64,000 nt of DNA from Bosea sp. Tri-49 (GCF_003952665.1 NZ_CP017946.1:2046001-2110000); one strand, 5' to 3'; counted from the first letter of the stretch, positions 8,047 through 17,178 are shown. A program made the numbers and translations. Notes: generated from the sequence alone by a model not told the origin.

Positions 8047-8579
8047 GTGGCGATGCAGTCTGCGAAAAGCGGGAACAAAGGATCGGCGGCGAGGATATCG
8101 TCGAGCGTGCGCGTGGCCAAGACGGCGGCAGCAGCCCTGACATGGCGCGCGAGTGCCGGCGCATCAACCCCGGCCCCGACATTGCGCAGCAGAGCCGCCT
8201 CGAGCGCATCGGGCGCCGCGGCGGCGAGCGCCTCCTCATAGCCACTGAGGCGGCCGTAGAAGCTGCGGCCGATCTTCTTCATGCGCTTGGGCACCGCGAC
8301 ATCGCTGATGCCACCCTGGCGAAAGCCGAGCTCGAGATAGGCGAAGCCGGCGTCGATCAGATCCTGCGCCACATCGGCGGCGGGCGCCGGCAATTCGCGC
8401 AGGCGGCGCAACACCAGGAAGAGGTGGAGCGTCAGGGCCTCGAACCGGCCTTCGAAATCATCGGGCACGCCCCCTTCGCGATAAAGGGCGGGCTCGCGCG
8501 AGGCGCCGATGATGCGCTCCAGCAGCGCATTGACCGGCGCCATGCGCGCACGCTTTCTGCCGAACAGGCCGAAGATCAC
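8043..8579 (-). CDS. ubiquinol-cytochrome c chaperone family protein (CBP3/UQCC-like)
   Basis: A 178-residue helical protein starting MIFGLFGRKRARMAPVN. It carries the family features RFEALTLHLFLVLRRLREL, DLIDAGFAYLELGFRQGGISDVAVPKRMKKI and FYGRLSGYEEAL. Mitochondrial relatives (Cbp3/UQCC1) help assemble cytochrome bc1; the bacterial copies are widespread in alphaproteobacteria but little tested. I chose the GTG at 8579, preceded by AGGTGAGGT, because residues upstream in the long open frame belong to the antisense of bamE. Divergent from bamE across a 138-base gap. Confidence 0.85.
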   Translation of the reverse strand: MIFGLFGRKRARMAPVNALLERIIGASREPALYREGGVPDDFEGRFEALTLHLFLVLRRLRELPAPAADVAQDLIDAGFAYLELGFRQGGISDVAVPKRMKKIGRSFYGRLSGYEEALAAAAPDALEAALLRNVGAGVDAPALARHVRAAAAVLATRTLDDILAADPLFPLFADCIAT

Positions 8580-8717
8580 AGCCTCTACCTCACCTTTCCC
8601 GGCGTGCTTAGCTAAAAAGCGACTTGCCTTGCCAAAGCCATGCTCGGGCGTTACGCCAAGCGCACCCACCCTGACAAGCGCGGCAGCACCGCGCGCCTGC
8701 CCCCGGATCCGCCAAGC

Positions 8718-9215
8718 ATGACCGCTCCGACCCGCCGTACCGTCCTGATCGGCTCGCTGGCCGCCGCGTTGCCGCTGGCAGGCTGCGGCACCGCTACCAA
8801 TCTCGGCTTCCGCACCCCCACCTCGGCCGGCCTCAACGAGGAGTTCACCCGCGGCTTCGTCATGGACGACGAGCTCATCGCCAAGGTGAAGCCCGGCATG
8901 GACGTGCAGACGGTGCTGACCACGCTCGGCACGCCATCGACCACCTCGACCGTCGGCAACCGCACCTTCTATTACATCAGCCAAAGGGTGCGCCGGCGCT
9001 TCCAGTTCCAGGAGTTTGCCGTCATCGACCAGCAGGTCCTGGTGATCTATTTCAACAAGGGCTTCAAGGTCGAGCGCATCGCCAATTATGGCCTGCAGGA
9101 CGGCGTGATCTTCGACTTCATCAGCCGTACCACCGCGACCGGCGGCGAGGAGCAGAGCTTCCTGCGCAACCTGTTCCGCGGCGTCACCAAGTTCACGCCG
9201 TTCGGGGCCAGCTGA
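8718..9215 (+). CDS. bamE: outer membrane protein assembly factor BamE (SmpA/OmlA lipoprotein)
   Basis: A 165-residue lipoprotein. The signal peptide ends in the lipobox LAGC, with Cys23 as the lipidated residue. The SmpA/OmlA domain follows: LIAKVKPGMDVQTVLTTLGTPSTTST and RTFYYISQRVRRRFQFQEF, both recognisable in pieces, then the beta hairpin DQQVLVIYFNKGFKVERI. BamE is a subunit of the BAM complex at the periplasmic face of the outer membrane. I use the ATG at 8718, as the 26 codons upstream would bury the signal peptide. Its transcript ends at a strong hairpin 28 bases past the stop. Confidence 0.93.
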   Translation: MTAPTRRTVLIGSLAAALPLAGCGTATNLGFRTPTSAGLNEEFTRGFVMDDELIAKVKPGMDVQTVLTTLGTPSTTSTVGNRTFYYISQRVRRRFQFQEFAVIDQQVLVIYFNKGFKVERIANYGLQDGVIFDFISRTTATGGEEQSFLRNLFRGVTKFTPFGAS

Positions 9216-9242
9216 CGGACGCAGCTCCCGCACGAAACGAAG

Positions 9243-9272
9243 AAGCCCTGCAGCGGCGGCGCAGGGCTTTTT
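9243..9272 (+). terminator. Rho-independent terminator after bamE
   Basis: The stem AAGCCCTGC / GCAGGGCTT encloses a nine-base GC-rich loop and runs into TTTTTCTTT on the plus strand. It lies between convergent bamE and the EamA gene and mainly serves bamE. Confidence 0.85.
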
Positions 9273-9294
9273 CTTTGGCGTCGGCGTGTGTCCC

Positions 9295-10212
9295 TCAGAC
9301 GCTTTTCGGCTTCCGGTCCGGCAGCGTCATGGCGAACACACCCACGATGACCAGAGCGAGCCCTCCCCAAGCCGTCGCACTCAGGCGCTCGCCAAGGAAG
9401 AGAACGCCGATGGCAACGCCGGTCGGCACGCGCAGATAGGCGACCGAGGTCGTGCCGACCGTGCCGAGCCGGTCGATCAGCCGGAAATAGATGATGAAGG
9501 CGAGCGCGGTCGAGAACACCGACAGCGCCAGCAGCGCCTGGATCGATTCAGGAGACGGCGAGAGCGTCCAGGGCCGGTCGACGAGCAGGCTGAAGGGGAT
9601 CAGGATCACGGCGCCGCAGATCAGCGAGCCAGCCGCCGGCATGATCGGGTCGAGTCCCTTGAAATTGCGCCCGAACAGCGCCGCTCCGCCATAGCAGGCC
9701 GCGGCGGCGACGAGAGCAAGCTGCGCCCAGAGCTCGCGGCCGAAGCCCGACAAAGCCTCGACGCCGATGATCAGGCAGACGCCGAGCATGCCGGCGGCGA
9801 CGCCGAAGAGCTTGCGCCCTACGGCAGCCTCGGCACGGAAGAGAAGCATGCTCAAAAGGAAAGCGAAGATCGGCGAGCCGGCGTTTAGGATCGCAGCGAG
9901 ACCGGCATCGACGCTGGTCTCGGCCCAGGCGATCAGGGTGAACGGCACCGCACTGTTGAGGCAAGCCTGGATCAGGAAGCGCCGCCAGATCACCGGATCG
10001 CGCGGCAGCTTCAGCCCGCGCCAGCGGATGATGACGAGGAGGATCGCGCCGGCGATCAACGTGCGCGCCGCGATCAGCGTCAACGGCGGGATCGTCTCGA
10101 CGCCGAGCTTGATGAAGCTGTAGGAGGCGCCCCAGAGCGTCGCCAGCACGAGCAGCAGGGCAAGATCGGTCGGATGTCCGGATCTTGCGGTGGAAGCGGC
10201 TGGGACGGTCAT
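9295..10212 (-). CDS. EamA/DMT superfamily transporter
   Basis: A 305-residue inner-membrane protein with about ten hydrophobic helices in two EamA repeats. The first repeat holds LATLWGASYSFIKLGVETIPP and LIAARTLIAG; the second begins near residue 150 and includes LIDRLGTVGTTSVAYLRVPTG and VGVLFLGERLSATAW-like residues. Substrate unknown; relatives export amino acids, metabolites or drugs. The ATG at 10212 has AAGGAGGA upstream, so the nine codons before it are dropped. A perfect palindrome 61 bases before the start suggests repressor control. Confidence 0.87.
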   Translation of the reverse strand: MTVPAASTARSGHPTDLALLLVLATLWGASYSFIKLGVETIPPLTLIAARTLIAGAILLVIIRWRGLKLPRDPVIWRRFLIQACLNSAVPFTLIAWAETSVDAGLAAILNAGSPIFAFLLSMLLFRAEAAVGRKLFGVAAGMLGVCLIIGVEALSGFGRELWAQLALVAAAACYGGAALFGRNFKGLDPIMPAAGSLICGAVILIPFSLLVDRPWTLSPSPESIQALLALSVFSTALAFIIYFRLIDRLGTVGTTSVAYLRVPTGVAIGVLFLGERLSATAWGGLALVIVGVFAMTLPDRKPKSV

Positions 10213-10272
10213 CTGGTCCTCCTTCGGCGGGCGGACCATGACAGGCGCCGATACGCAGGTCCCCTTGGAACG

Positions 10273-10290
10273 CTACGGTCCCGACCGTAG
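10273..10290. promoter_or_regulatory. 18-bp palindrome CTACGGTC-CC-GACCGTAG upstream of the EamA gene
   Basis: Two perfect 8-base arms with a 2-base centre, 61-78 bases upstream of the EamA start codon. The form is that of a TetR- or MarR-type operator. No regulator gene adjoins it, so the factor must be encoded elsewhere. It could also be a short cruciform; no T-tract follows, so it is not a terminator. Confidence 0.5.
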
Positions 10291-10310
10291 TGCCCTGAAC
10301 AGGGGCAGCC

Positions 10311-10622
10311 TCATCGCAGCAGCGCAAGCGCAACGATCACCATCGCGATCCAGAAGAACAGGCCATACCAGCCTGCCATGGTTGCTTCGAGCTGGCAGGA
10401 GCCGTCAGGATTGCGCGAGAAGCCGAACCAGTTGTGCCACCGTGCCTCGGCTCGAAGGGCCTGCACGCGAACGCGTCCGAACGTCAGAATCGGAGCGAGA
10501 AGACGCGCAGTCGTGTAGCCGAGAGCGTCCAGAAGAATGCTGCCGATCAAGTCGATCAAGTTGTGGCTCCGAAACTGATTCAACTGGCTGAGAGTTTGAA
10601 TCTCAACCGCCTTCCAAACCAT
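10311..10622 (-). CDS. hypothetical membrane protein, 103 aa
   Basis: I do not recognise a named family. There is a hydrophobic N-terminal helix (NLIDLIGSILLDALGYTTA, about residues 20-40), a central hydrophilic part with WHNWFGFSRNPDG, and a C-terminal transmembrane helix GWYGLFFWIAMVIVALALL. The start is uncertain: the ATG at 10622 has no clear ribosome site, and a TTG at the LIDLIG segment is an alternative. It lies just downstream of the hppA terminator on the same strand and so needs its own promoter in that gap or further in. Confidence 0.55.
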   Translation of the reverse strand: MVWKAVEIQTLSQLNQFRSHNLIDLIGSILLDALGYTTARLLAPILTFGRVRVQALRAEARWHNWFGFSRNPDGSCQLEATMAGWYGLFFWIAMVIVALALLR

Positions 10623-10631
10623 TCACAACAC

Positions 10632-10662
10632 GAAAGAAAACCCCGCGGATCGCTCCGCGGGG
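10632..10662 (-). terminator. Rho-independent terminator after hppA
   Basis: Perfect 8-base stem CCCCGCGG / CCGCGGGG with a six-base loop; on the minus strand it is followed by TTTTCTTTC. It lies 29 bases past the hppA stop codon. Confidence 0.85.
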
Positions 10663-10690
10663 TCCATGCTTGGTCAGGCTGCTCTCGCGC

Positions 10691-12847
10691 TCAGGAATGC
10701 GCCAGGATGGCGAGCAGCAAGAGCGCGATGATGTTGGTGATCTTGATCGCCGGGTTCACGGCGGGGCCCGCCGTGTCTTTGTAGGGGTCGCCGACGGTGT
10801 CGCCGGTGACCGAGGCCTTGTGTGCCTCGGAGCCCTTCATGTGGCGCACGCCGTCCTTGTCGACGAAGCCGTCCTCGAAGCTCTTCTTGGCGTTGTCCCA
10901 GGCGCCGCCGCCCGAGGTCATCGAGATCGCGACGAAGATGCCGGTGACGATCACGCCCATCAGCATGGCACCGACGGCGGCGAAAGCCTGGTTCTTGCCG
11001 GCGATGGCGTTGATGACGAAGAAGGTGGCGAATGGCGCCAGGACCGGCAGCAGCGACGGTACGATCATTTCCTTGATCGCCGCCTTGGTCAGTAGATCGA
11101 CGGCGCGGGCGTAATCCGGCCGCTCCGTGCCTTCCATGATGCCGGGCTTCTCCTTGAACTGGCGGCGGACTTCCTCGACCACCGAGCCGGCGGCGCGGCC
11201 GACCGCGGTCATGCCCATGCCGGCGAAGAGGAAGGGGATGAGACCGCCGAGCAGCAGGCCGACGACGACATAGGGGTTCGACAGCGAGAAATCGACGACG
11301 ACGCCCTTGAAATACTGGAAGGTCGTCGAGCCCGCCTTGTTGGCCTCGGCGACGAAGAAGTTGAGGTCCGAGGTATAGGCGGCGAACAGCACCAGCGCGC
11401 CGAGGCCGGCCGAGCCGATCGCGTAGCCCTTGGTGATCGCCTTGGTGGTGTTGCCGACCGCGTCGAGCGCGTCGGTGGAGTGGCGGACCTCCTTGGGCAG
11501 GCCGGCCATTTCGGCGATGCCACCGGCATTGTCGGTGACCGGGCCGAAGGCATCGAGAGCGACGACGACACCGGCCAGCGCCAGCATCGCCGTGGTGGCG
11601 ATGGCGATGCCGAACAGGCCGGCGAGGCCATAGGAGACGATGATGCCGGCGATGATCACGATGGTCGGCATCGCCGTCGATTCCAGCGAGACCGCGAGGC
11701 CCTGGATGACGTTGGTGCCGTGGCCGGTGACCGAGGCCTGGGCGATCGAGACGACAGGGCGCTTGCCGGTGCCGGTGTAGTATTCGGTGATGACGACGAT
11801 CAGCAGCGTCACCGCGAGGCCGACCAGCGCGCAGCCGAACAGGGCACCCGAGGTGAAGGTTGCGCCCTGCCCCGTGGTGAACGAGGCCGCAAAGCCGCCG
11901 AACATCAGATAGTTCACGGCGGCGATCGCGCCGACCGAGAGCACGCCGGCGGCGATGAAGCCCTTGTAGAGCGCGCCCATGATCGACTGGTTGGCGCCGA
12001 GCTTGACGAAGAAGGTGCCGATGATCGAGGTGACGACACAGGCCGCGCCGATCGCCATCGGGTAGAGCATCATCGAGCCGAGCACGGGCTGGCCGGCGAA
12101 GAAGATCGCGGAGAGCACCATGGTCGCGACCAGCGTCACCGCATAGGTCTCGAACAGGTCGGCGGCCATGCCGGCGCAGTCGCCGACATTGTCGCCGACA
12201 TTGTCGGCGATCGTCGCCGGGTTGCGCGGGTCGTCCTCGGGAATGCCAGCCTCGACCTTGCCGACGAGGTCGGCGCCGACATCGGCGCCCTTGGTGAAGA
12301 TGCCGCCGCCGAGGCGGGCGAAGATTGAGATGAGCGAGGCGCCAAAGCCGAGGGCGACGAGCGAATCGATGACGACGCGGTCCGAGGGGGCGAAGCCCTT
12401 CATGCCGGTGAGGAAGCCGTAATAGCAGGCGACACCGAGCAGAGCGAGGCCAGCGACCAGCATGCCGGTGACCGCACCCGCCTTGAAGGCGACGTCGAGG
12501 CCATCGCCGAGCGACTGCATCGCCGCTTGCGCGGTACGAACGTTGGCGCGGACCGAGACGTTCATGCCGATGAAGCCGGCGACGCCCGAGAGCACAGCGC
12601 CGATCAGGAAGCCAATGCCGACATAGGCACCGAGCAGATAGGTCAGGCCGACGAAGAGCACGACACCGACCATGGCGATGGTGACGTATTGGCGCTTGAG
12701 ATAGGCCTGCGCGCCTTCCGCAACTGCGCCGGAAATCTCCTGCATGCGCTGGTTGCCGGCATCGCGTTTCATCACGTCGCCATAGGCCCATAGGCCGTAG
12801 ACGATCGATAACGCACTCAAGAGTATGATGATGAGCAAGGCCGACAT
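10691..12847 (-). CDS. hppA: K+-independent proton-translocating pyrophosphatase
   Basis: A 718-residue membrane-integral pyrophosphatase with about 16 helices that couples PPi hydrolysis to proton pumping. The PPi/Mg site motif is at about residues 186-230 ([20 protein letters not shown], then [19 protein letters not shown]). Residues 465-472 read GNTTKAIT: Lys at the position that is Ala in K+-dependent enzymes and Thr three residues on, the pair that marks the K+-independent class. I use the ATG at 12847 preceded by AGGAAA; the 43 codons upstream are unlike the family. A strong hairpin sits in its leader at 12932-12970. Confidence 0.95.
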   Translation of the reverse strand: MSALLIIILLSALSIVYGLWAYGDVMKRDAGNQRMQEISGAVAEGAQAYLKRQYVTIAMVGVVLFVGLTYLLGAYVGIGFLIGAVLSGVAGFIGMNVSVRANVRTAQAAMQSLGDGLDVAFKAGAVTGMLVAGLALLGVACYYGFLTGMKGFAPSDRVVIDSLVALGFGASLISIFARLGGGIFTKGADVGADLVGKVEAGIPEDDPRNPATIADNVGDNVGDCAGMAADLFETYAVTLVATMVLSAIFFAGQPVLGSMMLYPMAIGAACVVTSIIGTFFVKLGANQSIMGALYKGFIAAGVLSVGAIAAVNYLMFGGFAASFTTGQGATFTSGALFGCALVGLAVTLLIVVITEYYTGTGKRPVVSIAQASVTGHGTNVIQGLAVSLESTAMPTIVIIAGIIVSYGLAGLFGIAIATTAMLALAGVVVALDAFGPVTDNAGGIAEMAGLPKEVRHSTDALDAVGNTTKAITKGYAIGSAGLGALVLFAAYTSDLNFFVAEANKAGSTTFQYFKGVVVDFSLSNPYVVVGLLLGGLIPFLFAGMGMTAVGRAAGSVVEEVRRQFKEKPGIMEGTERPDYARAVDLLTKAAIKEMIVPSLLPVLAPFATFFVINAIAGKNQAFAAVGAMLMGVIVTGIFVAISMTSGGGAWDNAKKSFEDGFVDKDGVRHMKGSEAHKASVTGDTVGDPYKDTAGPAVNPAIKITNIIALLLLAILAHS

Positions 12848-12931
12848 CGAATTTCCTATCCCTGAGAATTCGTCATACGGGGCAGGACGCCCCGACGGAG
12901 CCGGTTTTCCGGTTCTTCGAACACAAGGAAC

Positions 12932-12970
12932 GGCGCTGTCGGCCTCACAAAGAATCAGGCCTACAGCGCC
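12932..12970 (-). other. long imperfect hairpin in the hppA upstream region
   Basis: The arms GGCGCTGT-C-GGCCT and AGGCC-T-ACAGCGCC pair over 13 bases with one mismatch, closing an 11-base loop. It lies 85-123 bases upstream of the hppA start and about 130 bases past the allE stop on the same strand. There is no T-tract, so it could be a leader structure of hppA, a Rho-dependent processing site for the upstream transcript, or an operator. A smaller GGGGC-N5-GCCCC hairpin lies at 12879-12893. Confidence 0.4.
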
Positions 12971-13101
12971 GATCACCAGTGTCGGCGGGATTGTTGCCCA
13001 GTTTCCGCCAGAATCGCAAACGGGTCGGCTGACAATTTTGGGAGGATGTCAGGCCAGAGCGCACCGATCTGCCGATCGGCCGCAGCCTGTTGAGAACGGC
13101 T

Positions 13102-13899
13102 CTACAGTGCGACGTCGCGGTTGACGTTCTTGTAGAGCAGATAGGCCGCGTCGCTGAACCCGGTCGGATAATATTGCTGCGGGCAGAATCCGCCCATCCA
13201 GATGAAGTCCCCGGCCCAGATCTCGTGCCATTCGGTGCCGAGAAAATAGAGGCCCTGCCCTTCCAGCATGTAGAGCCCGTGTTCCATCACATGGGTCTCA
13301 ACGTCGGGGAAATAGGCGCCCGGCTTGAACCACATCAGGTTCATCTCGAAATCGAAGCGCATATCGCCGCGCGGCAGCAGGAACTGGAAGCCGCGTCCGT
13401 CCATGCCGGTATGGTTGGTGACCGGAACCTCGTCGCGATGGGACAGGATCGGGTCCGGCTGCGGCAAGCCGACCGCCTCGTAGCGCTTGCGCAAGCCGAG
13501 CACGCGCAATTGCTCCGAGCCGGTATTGCGAAGCGAGAAGGCGGTGCCGGGCGGAACATAGGCGAAGCTGCCCGGCCGCAGCTCCACTGCCGCTGCATCG
13601 CCAACGGCGAAGCGGCCGCTGCCGGAAAGAACGTAGTAGAAGTGCTGAATACCGTCCTCGCCGAACGGCTCCAGCGTGCCACCGTTCGGCTCGATCTCCA
13701 GCAGATATTGCGCGAAATGCGCGCCGAGCACCGGGGCGGCGAGGATACGCACGACCGTGTCGTCGAAATGCGGCAGGCGACTGACCAGCACGCCCTCTGG
13801 CGGCATGAAGGCGTAGTTCGGCCGCACCACCCCGCGATTATGGCCGATAGCTCCGGGAGCAGGCCGTCCGGGAGTCGCGGGAAGCTGGTGCGGACGCAT
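13102..13899 (-). CDS. allE: (S)-ureidoglycine aminohydrolase, bicupin
   Basis: A 265-residue bicupin. The first cupin is about residues 60-135 (HFAQYLLEIEPNGG, HFYYVLSGSGRFAVG). The second is about 180-255, where VETHVMEHGLYMLEGQGLYF gives the His/Glu/His metal set of AllE/UGHY. The enzyme releases ammonia from (S)-ureidoglycine, made from allantoate, to give (S)-ureidoglycolate, using Mn(II). No other purine or allantoin gene lies in the window. An MFS gene 72 bases upstream on the same strand may be a ureide or purine carrier, which is inference from position. Confidence 0.87.
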   Translation of the reverse strand: MRPHQLPATPGRPAPGAIGHNRGVVRPNYAFMPPEGVLVSRLPHFDDTVVRILAAPVLGAHFAQYLLEIEPNGGTLEPFGEDGIQHFYYVLSGSGRFAVGDAAAVELRPGSFAYVPPGTAFSLRNTGSEQLRVLGLRKRYEAVGLPQPDPILSHRDEVPVTNHTGMDGRGFQFLLPRGDMRFDFEMNLMWFKPGAYFPDVETHVMEHGLYMLEGQGLYFLGTEWHEIWAGDFIWMGGFCPQQYYPTGFSDAAYLLYKNVNRDVAL

Positions 13900-13971
13900 G
13901 GAAAAGCCTTTCGTCGAGAGCCGATGAATCGCTGTGATCTTGCCGGCTCGACCGGGGCTAGGAAAGCCGCC

Positions 13972-15177
13972 TCAAGCGGGCCGCGCCTGCGTTTGCAGGC
14001 CTTGCCAGGCGACCAGCGCCAGCGCGATCGCGACCGGCGGGAAGACCAGCCAGTTGACGCTGTCCCAGCCGCCGGCGCTGAGCAGGCCGCCGGAGGAGAA
14101 GGACGCGATCGCGACCGAGCCGAAGACCAGGAAGTCGTTGGCGGCCTGGACCTTGACCCGCTCTTCCGGCCGATAGCAATCGGTGACCAGCGCGGTCGCG
14201 CCGATGAAACCGAAATTCCAGCCGACCCCGAGCAGCACGAGCGCGATCCAGAAATGCGCGACGCTGAGCCCGTTGAGGCCGACCACGGCCGCGAGCGCAG
14301 TGAGGACAAGGCCAGCAGCCGTAAGCTTCTCCTTGCCGAAACGGGCGATCAGGCGGCCGGTGAAGAAGCTCGGCGCAAACATGGCGAGCACATGCCACTG
14401 GATGCCGAGCGCCGCGTCGCCGACGCTATGGCCGCAGCCGACCATGGCGAGCGGCGCCGCGGTCATGACGAAGCTCATCAGCCCGTAGGTGACGAGGGCT
14501 GCGATCACCGAGGCGATGAACTTCGGCTGGCGCATGATCTCGGAAAGCGGCCGGCCGCCACCGGACTTCACCTGCACCACCGGCGGCGCGCGCAGCGCCA
14601 GCACGACGCCGATCGCAAGCAAAGCGAGCGCGCCCTGCGCCAAAAAGCTCGCGGCGAAGGGCGCCGCCGGCGTCAGGTCACGTGTCCAGTAGACCGATTG
14701 CGGGCCGATTATTGCTGCCGCCAGCCCGCCGATCATCACCCAGGAAATGGCGCGTGGCTTGAAGCTGTCACTCGCCGTGTCGGCAGCGGCGAAGCGATAG
14801 CTCTGGACATAGGAGCCGTAGAGCCCGCAGAGGAAGGTGCCGAGGCAGAACAGCCAGAACAAGCGCTCGGCCACGCCGGCTGCGGCAATGGCGGCCCCGA
14901 CCGCGCCGACGAGCGCGCCAATGACATAGCCGCTGCGGCGGCCGAGCCGGCGCATCATGAACGCGGCCGGGATGACGCCGGCGGCGAGCCCAAGCTGCAT
15001 CAGGCTGACCGGGACGGTGGCGAAGGCCTGGTTCGAGACCAGTTGCGAGCCGACGATGCCGCCGAGCGAGATCACGATCGCCGGGCTCGCGCCGCCGAGC
15101 GCCTGGGCGCCGGCGAGCACCAGCGCGTTGCGCTTGGCGAGCGTGTCGCCGTCCATCACCGGAACATGCTGGTTCAT
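13972..15177 (-). CDS. MFS transporter
   Basis: A 401-residue, twelve-helix major facilitator. The first half starts at LAGAQALGGASPAIVISLGGIVG and contains AFMMRRLGRRSGYVIGALVG, the loop 2-3 signature; the second half starts near residue 210 (LSEIMRQPKFIASVIAALVTYG). A central hydrophilic loop at about 190-215 splits the halves. Substrate not predictable; it may share a transcript with allE (72 bases downstream) and with thiL (35 bases upstream). The ATG at 15177 is the only sensible start, as the frame upstream holds thiL's end. Confidence 0.85.
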   Translation of the reverse strand: MNQHVPVMDGDTLAKRNALVLAGAQALGGASPAIVISLGGIVGSQLVSNQAFATVPVSLMQLGLAAGVIPAAFMMRRLGRRSGYVIGALVGAVGAAIAAAGVAERLFWLFCLGTFLCGLYGSYVQSYRFAAADTASDSFKPRAISWVMIGGLAAAIIGPQSVYWTRDLTPAAPFAASFLAQGALALLAIGVVLALRAPPVVQVKSGGGRPLSEIMRQPKFIASVIAALVTYGLMSFVMTAAPLAMVGCGHSVGDAALGIQWHVLAMFAPSFFTGRLIARFGKEKLTAAGLVLTALAAVVGLNGLSVAHFWIALVLLGVGWNFGFIGATALVTDCYRPEERVKVQAANDFLVFGSVAIASFSSGGLLSAGGWDSVNWLVFPPVAIALALVAWQGLQTQARPA

Positions 15178-15212
15178 CGCAGCCGCCGCCCTTCGCGGCC
15201 ATCAGGCCGCCG

Positions 15213-16208
15213 TCAGAAATGAGCGAAGGAGCCGCGCGCGAAGGTTCGCGGCCGGCCCGCTTCGGTATAGTGCACGCTCCCGGCCTCGGCCGTGACCCGG
15301 CCGATGCGTGCGAGGCCGAGGCCCGCCGCTTCGGCGGCAGCAGCCAGAGAAGGATATTCTCCTTTCGGGACCGTACAGAGAATTTCGTAGTCGTCTCCGC
15401 CCGTCCAGGCCAGTTCCGCCAGCGCGGGATCGGCCATGACGGCATTGCGGGCCGCAGGCGAGAACGGCACGGCGTCGAGATCGATCTCGGCGCCGACTTT
15501 CGATGCCGCCAGCAGCTTGGCGAGATCGCCGATCAGACCGTCGGAGATGTCCATCGCGGCCGCAGCATGAGCCTGCAGGGCAGTAGCGAGTGCAATCCGT
15601 GGCTGCGGATGCAGATAGCGGTCGGCGAGGAAGGCTCGGTCGGCCTCGGCGAGCCTGCCGACCCATGCCGGCCGGTCCGGACCATGCGCCTTCAGGCCGA
15701 GCGCGCCATCGCCGATCGTGCCGGTGACGGCGATGATGTCGCCGGGCCTCGCGCCGGAGCGCAGCACCATGCGACCCGCCGGGACGCTGCCGAAGGCGGT
15801 GATCGAAAGCATCAGCGGCCCGGGAGTCGAAACGGTGTCGCCGCCGATCAGCGGGCAAGCGCCCTCGCCCGCCATGGCGCCAAGCCCTTCGGCAAAGCCG
15901 GCGAGCCAGTCCTCGGTCCAGCCCTTGGGCAAGGCCAGCGTCAGCACGAAGCCGTCAGGCCTGGCGCCCTTGGCGGCGAGGTCGGAGAGATTGACGCCAA
16001 GCGCCTTGCGGCCGATCGAGGCGGGCGGATCGTCGGGGAAGAAATGCACGCCGGCGACGAGCGCATCCGCCGTGACCACGAGCTCATAGCCGCGGGCCGG
16101 GCGCAGCAATGCGGCATCGTCGATCAGGCCAAGCCCGTCACGGCCGGCGATCGGCGCGAAATAGCGGGCGATCAGTTCGAACTCGCCGGGCGTCTGGGGT
16201 CCGGCCAT
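15213..16208 (-). CDS. thiL: thiamine-monophosphate kinase
   Basis: A 331-residue kinase that phosphorylates thiamine monophosphate to the diphosphate cofactor. The PurM/AIR-synthase-like fold shows GLIDDAALLRPARG near the N-terminus, then VVTADALVAGVHFFPDDPPASIGRK in two pieces, KALGVNLSDLAAKGARP, IGGDTVSTPGPL, DISDGLIGDLAKLL, and TGGDDYEILCTVP. I use the ATG at 16208; a TTG four codons upstream overlaps the nusB stop (TTGA) and is a possible coupled start. It is the last gene of the nrdR-ribD-ribE-ribH-nusB-thiL run. Confidence 0.93.
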   Translation of the reverse strand: MAGPQTPGEFELIARYFAPIAGRDGLGLIDDAALLRPARGYELVVTADALVAGVHFFPDDPPASIGRKALGVNLSDLAAKGARPDGFVLTLALPKGWTEDWLAGFAEGLGAMAGEGACPLIGGDTVSTPGPLMLSITAFGSVPAGRMVLRSGARPGDIIAVTGTIGDGALGLKAHGPDRPAWVGRLAEADRAFLADRYLHPQPRIALATALQAHAAAAMDISDGLIGDLAKLLAASKVGAEIDLDAVPFSPAARNAVMADPALAELAWTGGDDYEILCTVPKGEYPSLAAAAEAAGLGLARIGRVTAEAGSVHYTEAGRPRTFARGSFAHF

Positions 16209-16216
16209 GGCGCCGC

Positions 16217-16684
16217 TCAAGCCGCCGGCGCGTCGAATTCCTCGGCGCGGACATCGCGGGCCAGCTTGTCGAGCACCGCATTGACCATGCCGACCTCGTC
16301 GCCCTCATAGAAAGAGCGGGCGACCGCGACATATTCCGAGATCACGGCGCGGGCCGGCACGTCCTTGCGGAAGGCGATTTCATAGGCACCGGCGCGCAGG
16401 ATGGCGCGGACGACCGCCTCGACGCGCTTCAGCGGCCAGCCGGAGGCCAGCGTCTCGTCGACCGAGCGATCGACCAGGCGCTGCTCGCGGACGACGCCGC
16501 CGAGCAGGTCGCGGAAGAAGGCGATCTCGGCCTTGGGAAGCTCGATGTCCTCGACCTCCTTGCCGATCCAGAAGGCCTCGAACTCGGCCATGGCCTCGAC
16601 CACGCCGCGTCCGCCGATCTCCATCTCGTAGAGCGCCTGCACGGCCGAGAGCCGGGCGCCGCGGCGCATCTCGGATCGGCTCAT
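16217..16684 (-). CDS. nusB: transcription antitermination factor NusB
   Basis: A 155-residue helical protein starting [22 protein letters not shown], in the standard RNA-binding arginine-rich opening, and ending with the family motifs [19 protein letters not shown] and [14 protein letters not shown]. NusB with NusE (ribosomal S10) binds boxA of rRNA leaders. The four-base overlap with ribH (ATGA) and the near contact with thiL show one operon. Confidence 0.95.
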   Translation of the reverse strand: MSRSEMRRGARLSAVQALYEMEIGGRGVVEAMAEFEAFWIGKEVEDIELPKAEIAFFRDLLGGVVREQRLVDRSVDETLASGWPLKRVEAVVRAILRAGAYEIAFRKDVPARAVISEYVAVARSFYEGDEVGMVNAVLDKLARDVRAEEFDAPAA

Positions 16685-17178
16685 TTCGACTCCTCCACCA
16701 GCGAGCGCTTGTAACGCAGCACTGCGAGCGCAGCTTCTGCCGCGCCGCCGCCCTTGTCCATCTCGCTGCGGTTGGCACGGGCCCAGGCCTGCGCCTCGTT
16801 CTCGACGGTGAGGATGCCGTTGCCGAGCGGCAGGGCGAAAGCGACCGAGAGGTCCATCAAGGCGCGCGAGCTTTCGCCGGCGACGATGTCGTAATGGCCG
16901 GTCTCGCCGCGGATGACGGTGCCGAGCGCGACCACCGCCTCATAGGGGTCGACAGATTCGTCGGCGGCGCGCAGGCCGATGACGATGGTGGAGGGGATTT
17001 CGAGCGCGCCGGGGACGGTCACGACGTCGACGCGGCAACCGGCCTTCTCGAGCGCGGCAAGCGCGCCCGCGAGCAACTCGTCGGCGAGCGTATCGTAGAA
17101 GCGAGCCTCGACCACGAGCACGCGGGCGCCGTCGAGCGGGGTGACCGAAACAGCCGATGATTGCCGGGGTCCGGCCAT
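16681..17178 (-). CDS. ribH: 6,7-dimethyl-8-ribityllumazine synthase
   Basis: A 165-residue lumazine synthase that condenses 5-amino-6-ribitylamino-uracil with dihydroxybutanone phosphate. The motifs [46 protein letters not shown] (with the catalytic His in GHYD) and [18 protein letters not shown] are all present. It lies between ribE (33 bases upstream) and nusB (overlap). The protein normally forms icosahedral or pentameric shells. Confidence 0.96.
   Translation of the reverse strand: MAGPRQSSAVSVTPLDGARVLVVEARFYDTLADELLAGALAALEKAGCRVDVVTVPGALEIPSTIVIGLRAADESVDPYEAVVALGTVIRGETGHYDIVAGESSRALMDLSVAFALPLGNGILTVENEAQAWARANRSEMDKGGGAAEAALAVLRYKRSLVEESK

Noticed and set aside
8643..9233. extension of the UQCC-like gene to 396 codons
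   Set aside because: The added part is antisense to bamE. The GTG at 8579 with a ribosome site gives the family length.
10674..12791. 705-codon frame overlapping hppA on the same strand
   Set aside because: The product is Arg/His/Gly-rich and lacks any motif; hppA in the other frame is complete and canonical.
13090..15222. 710-codon plus-strand frame over allE and the MFS gene
   Set aside because: Antisense shadow of two genes with clear family motifs; composition is Glu/Arg/His-rich low complexity.
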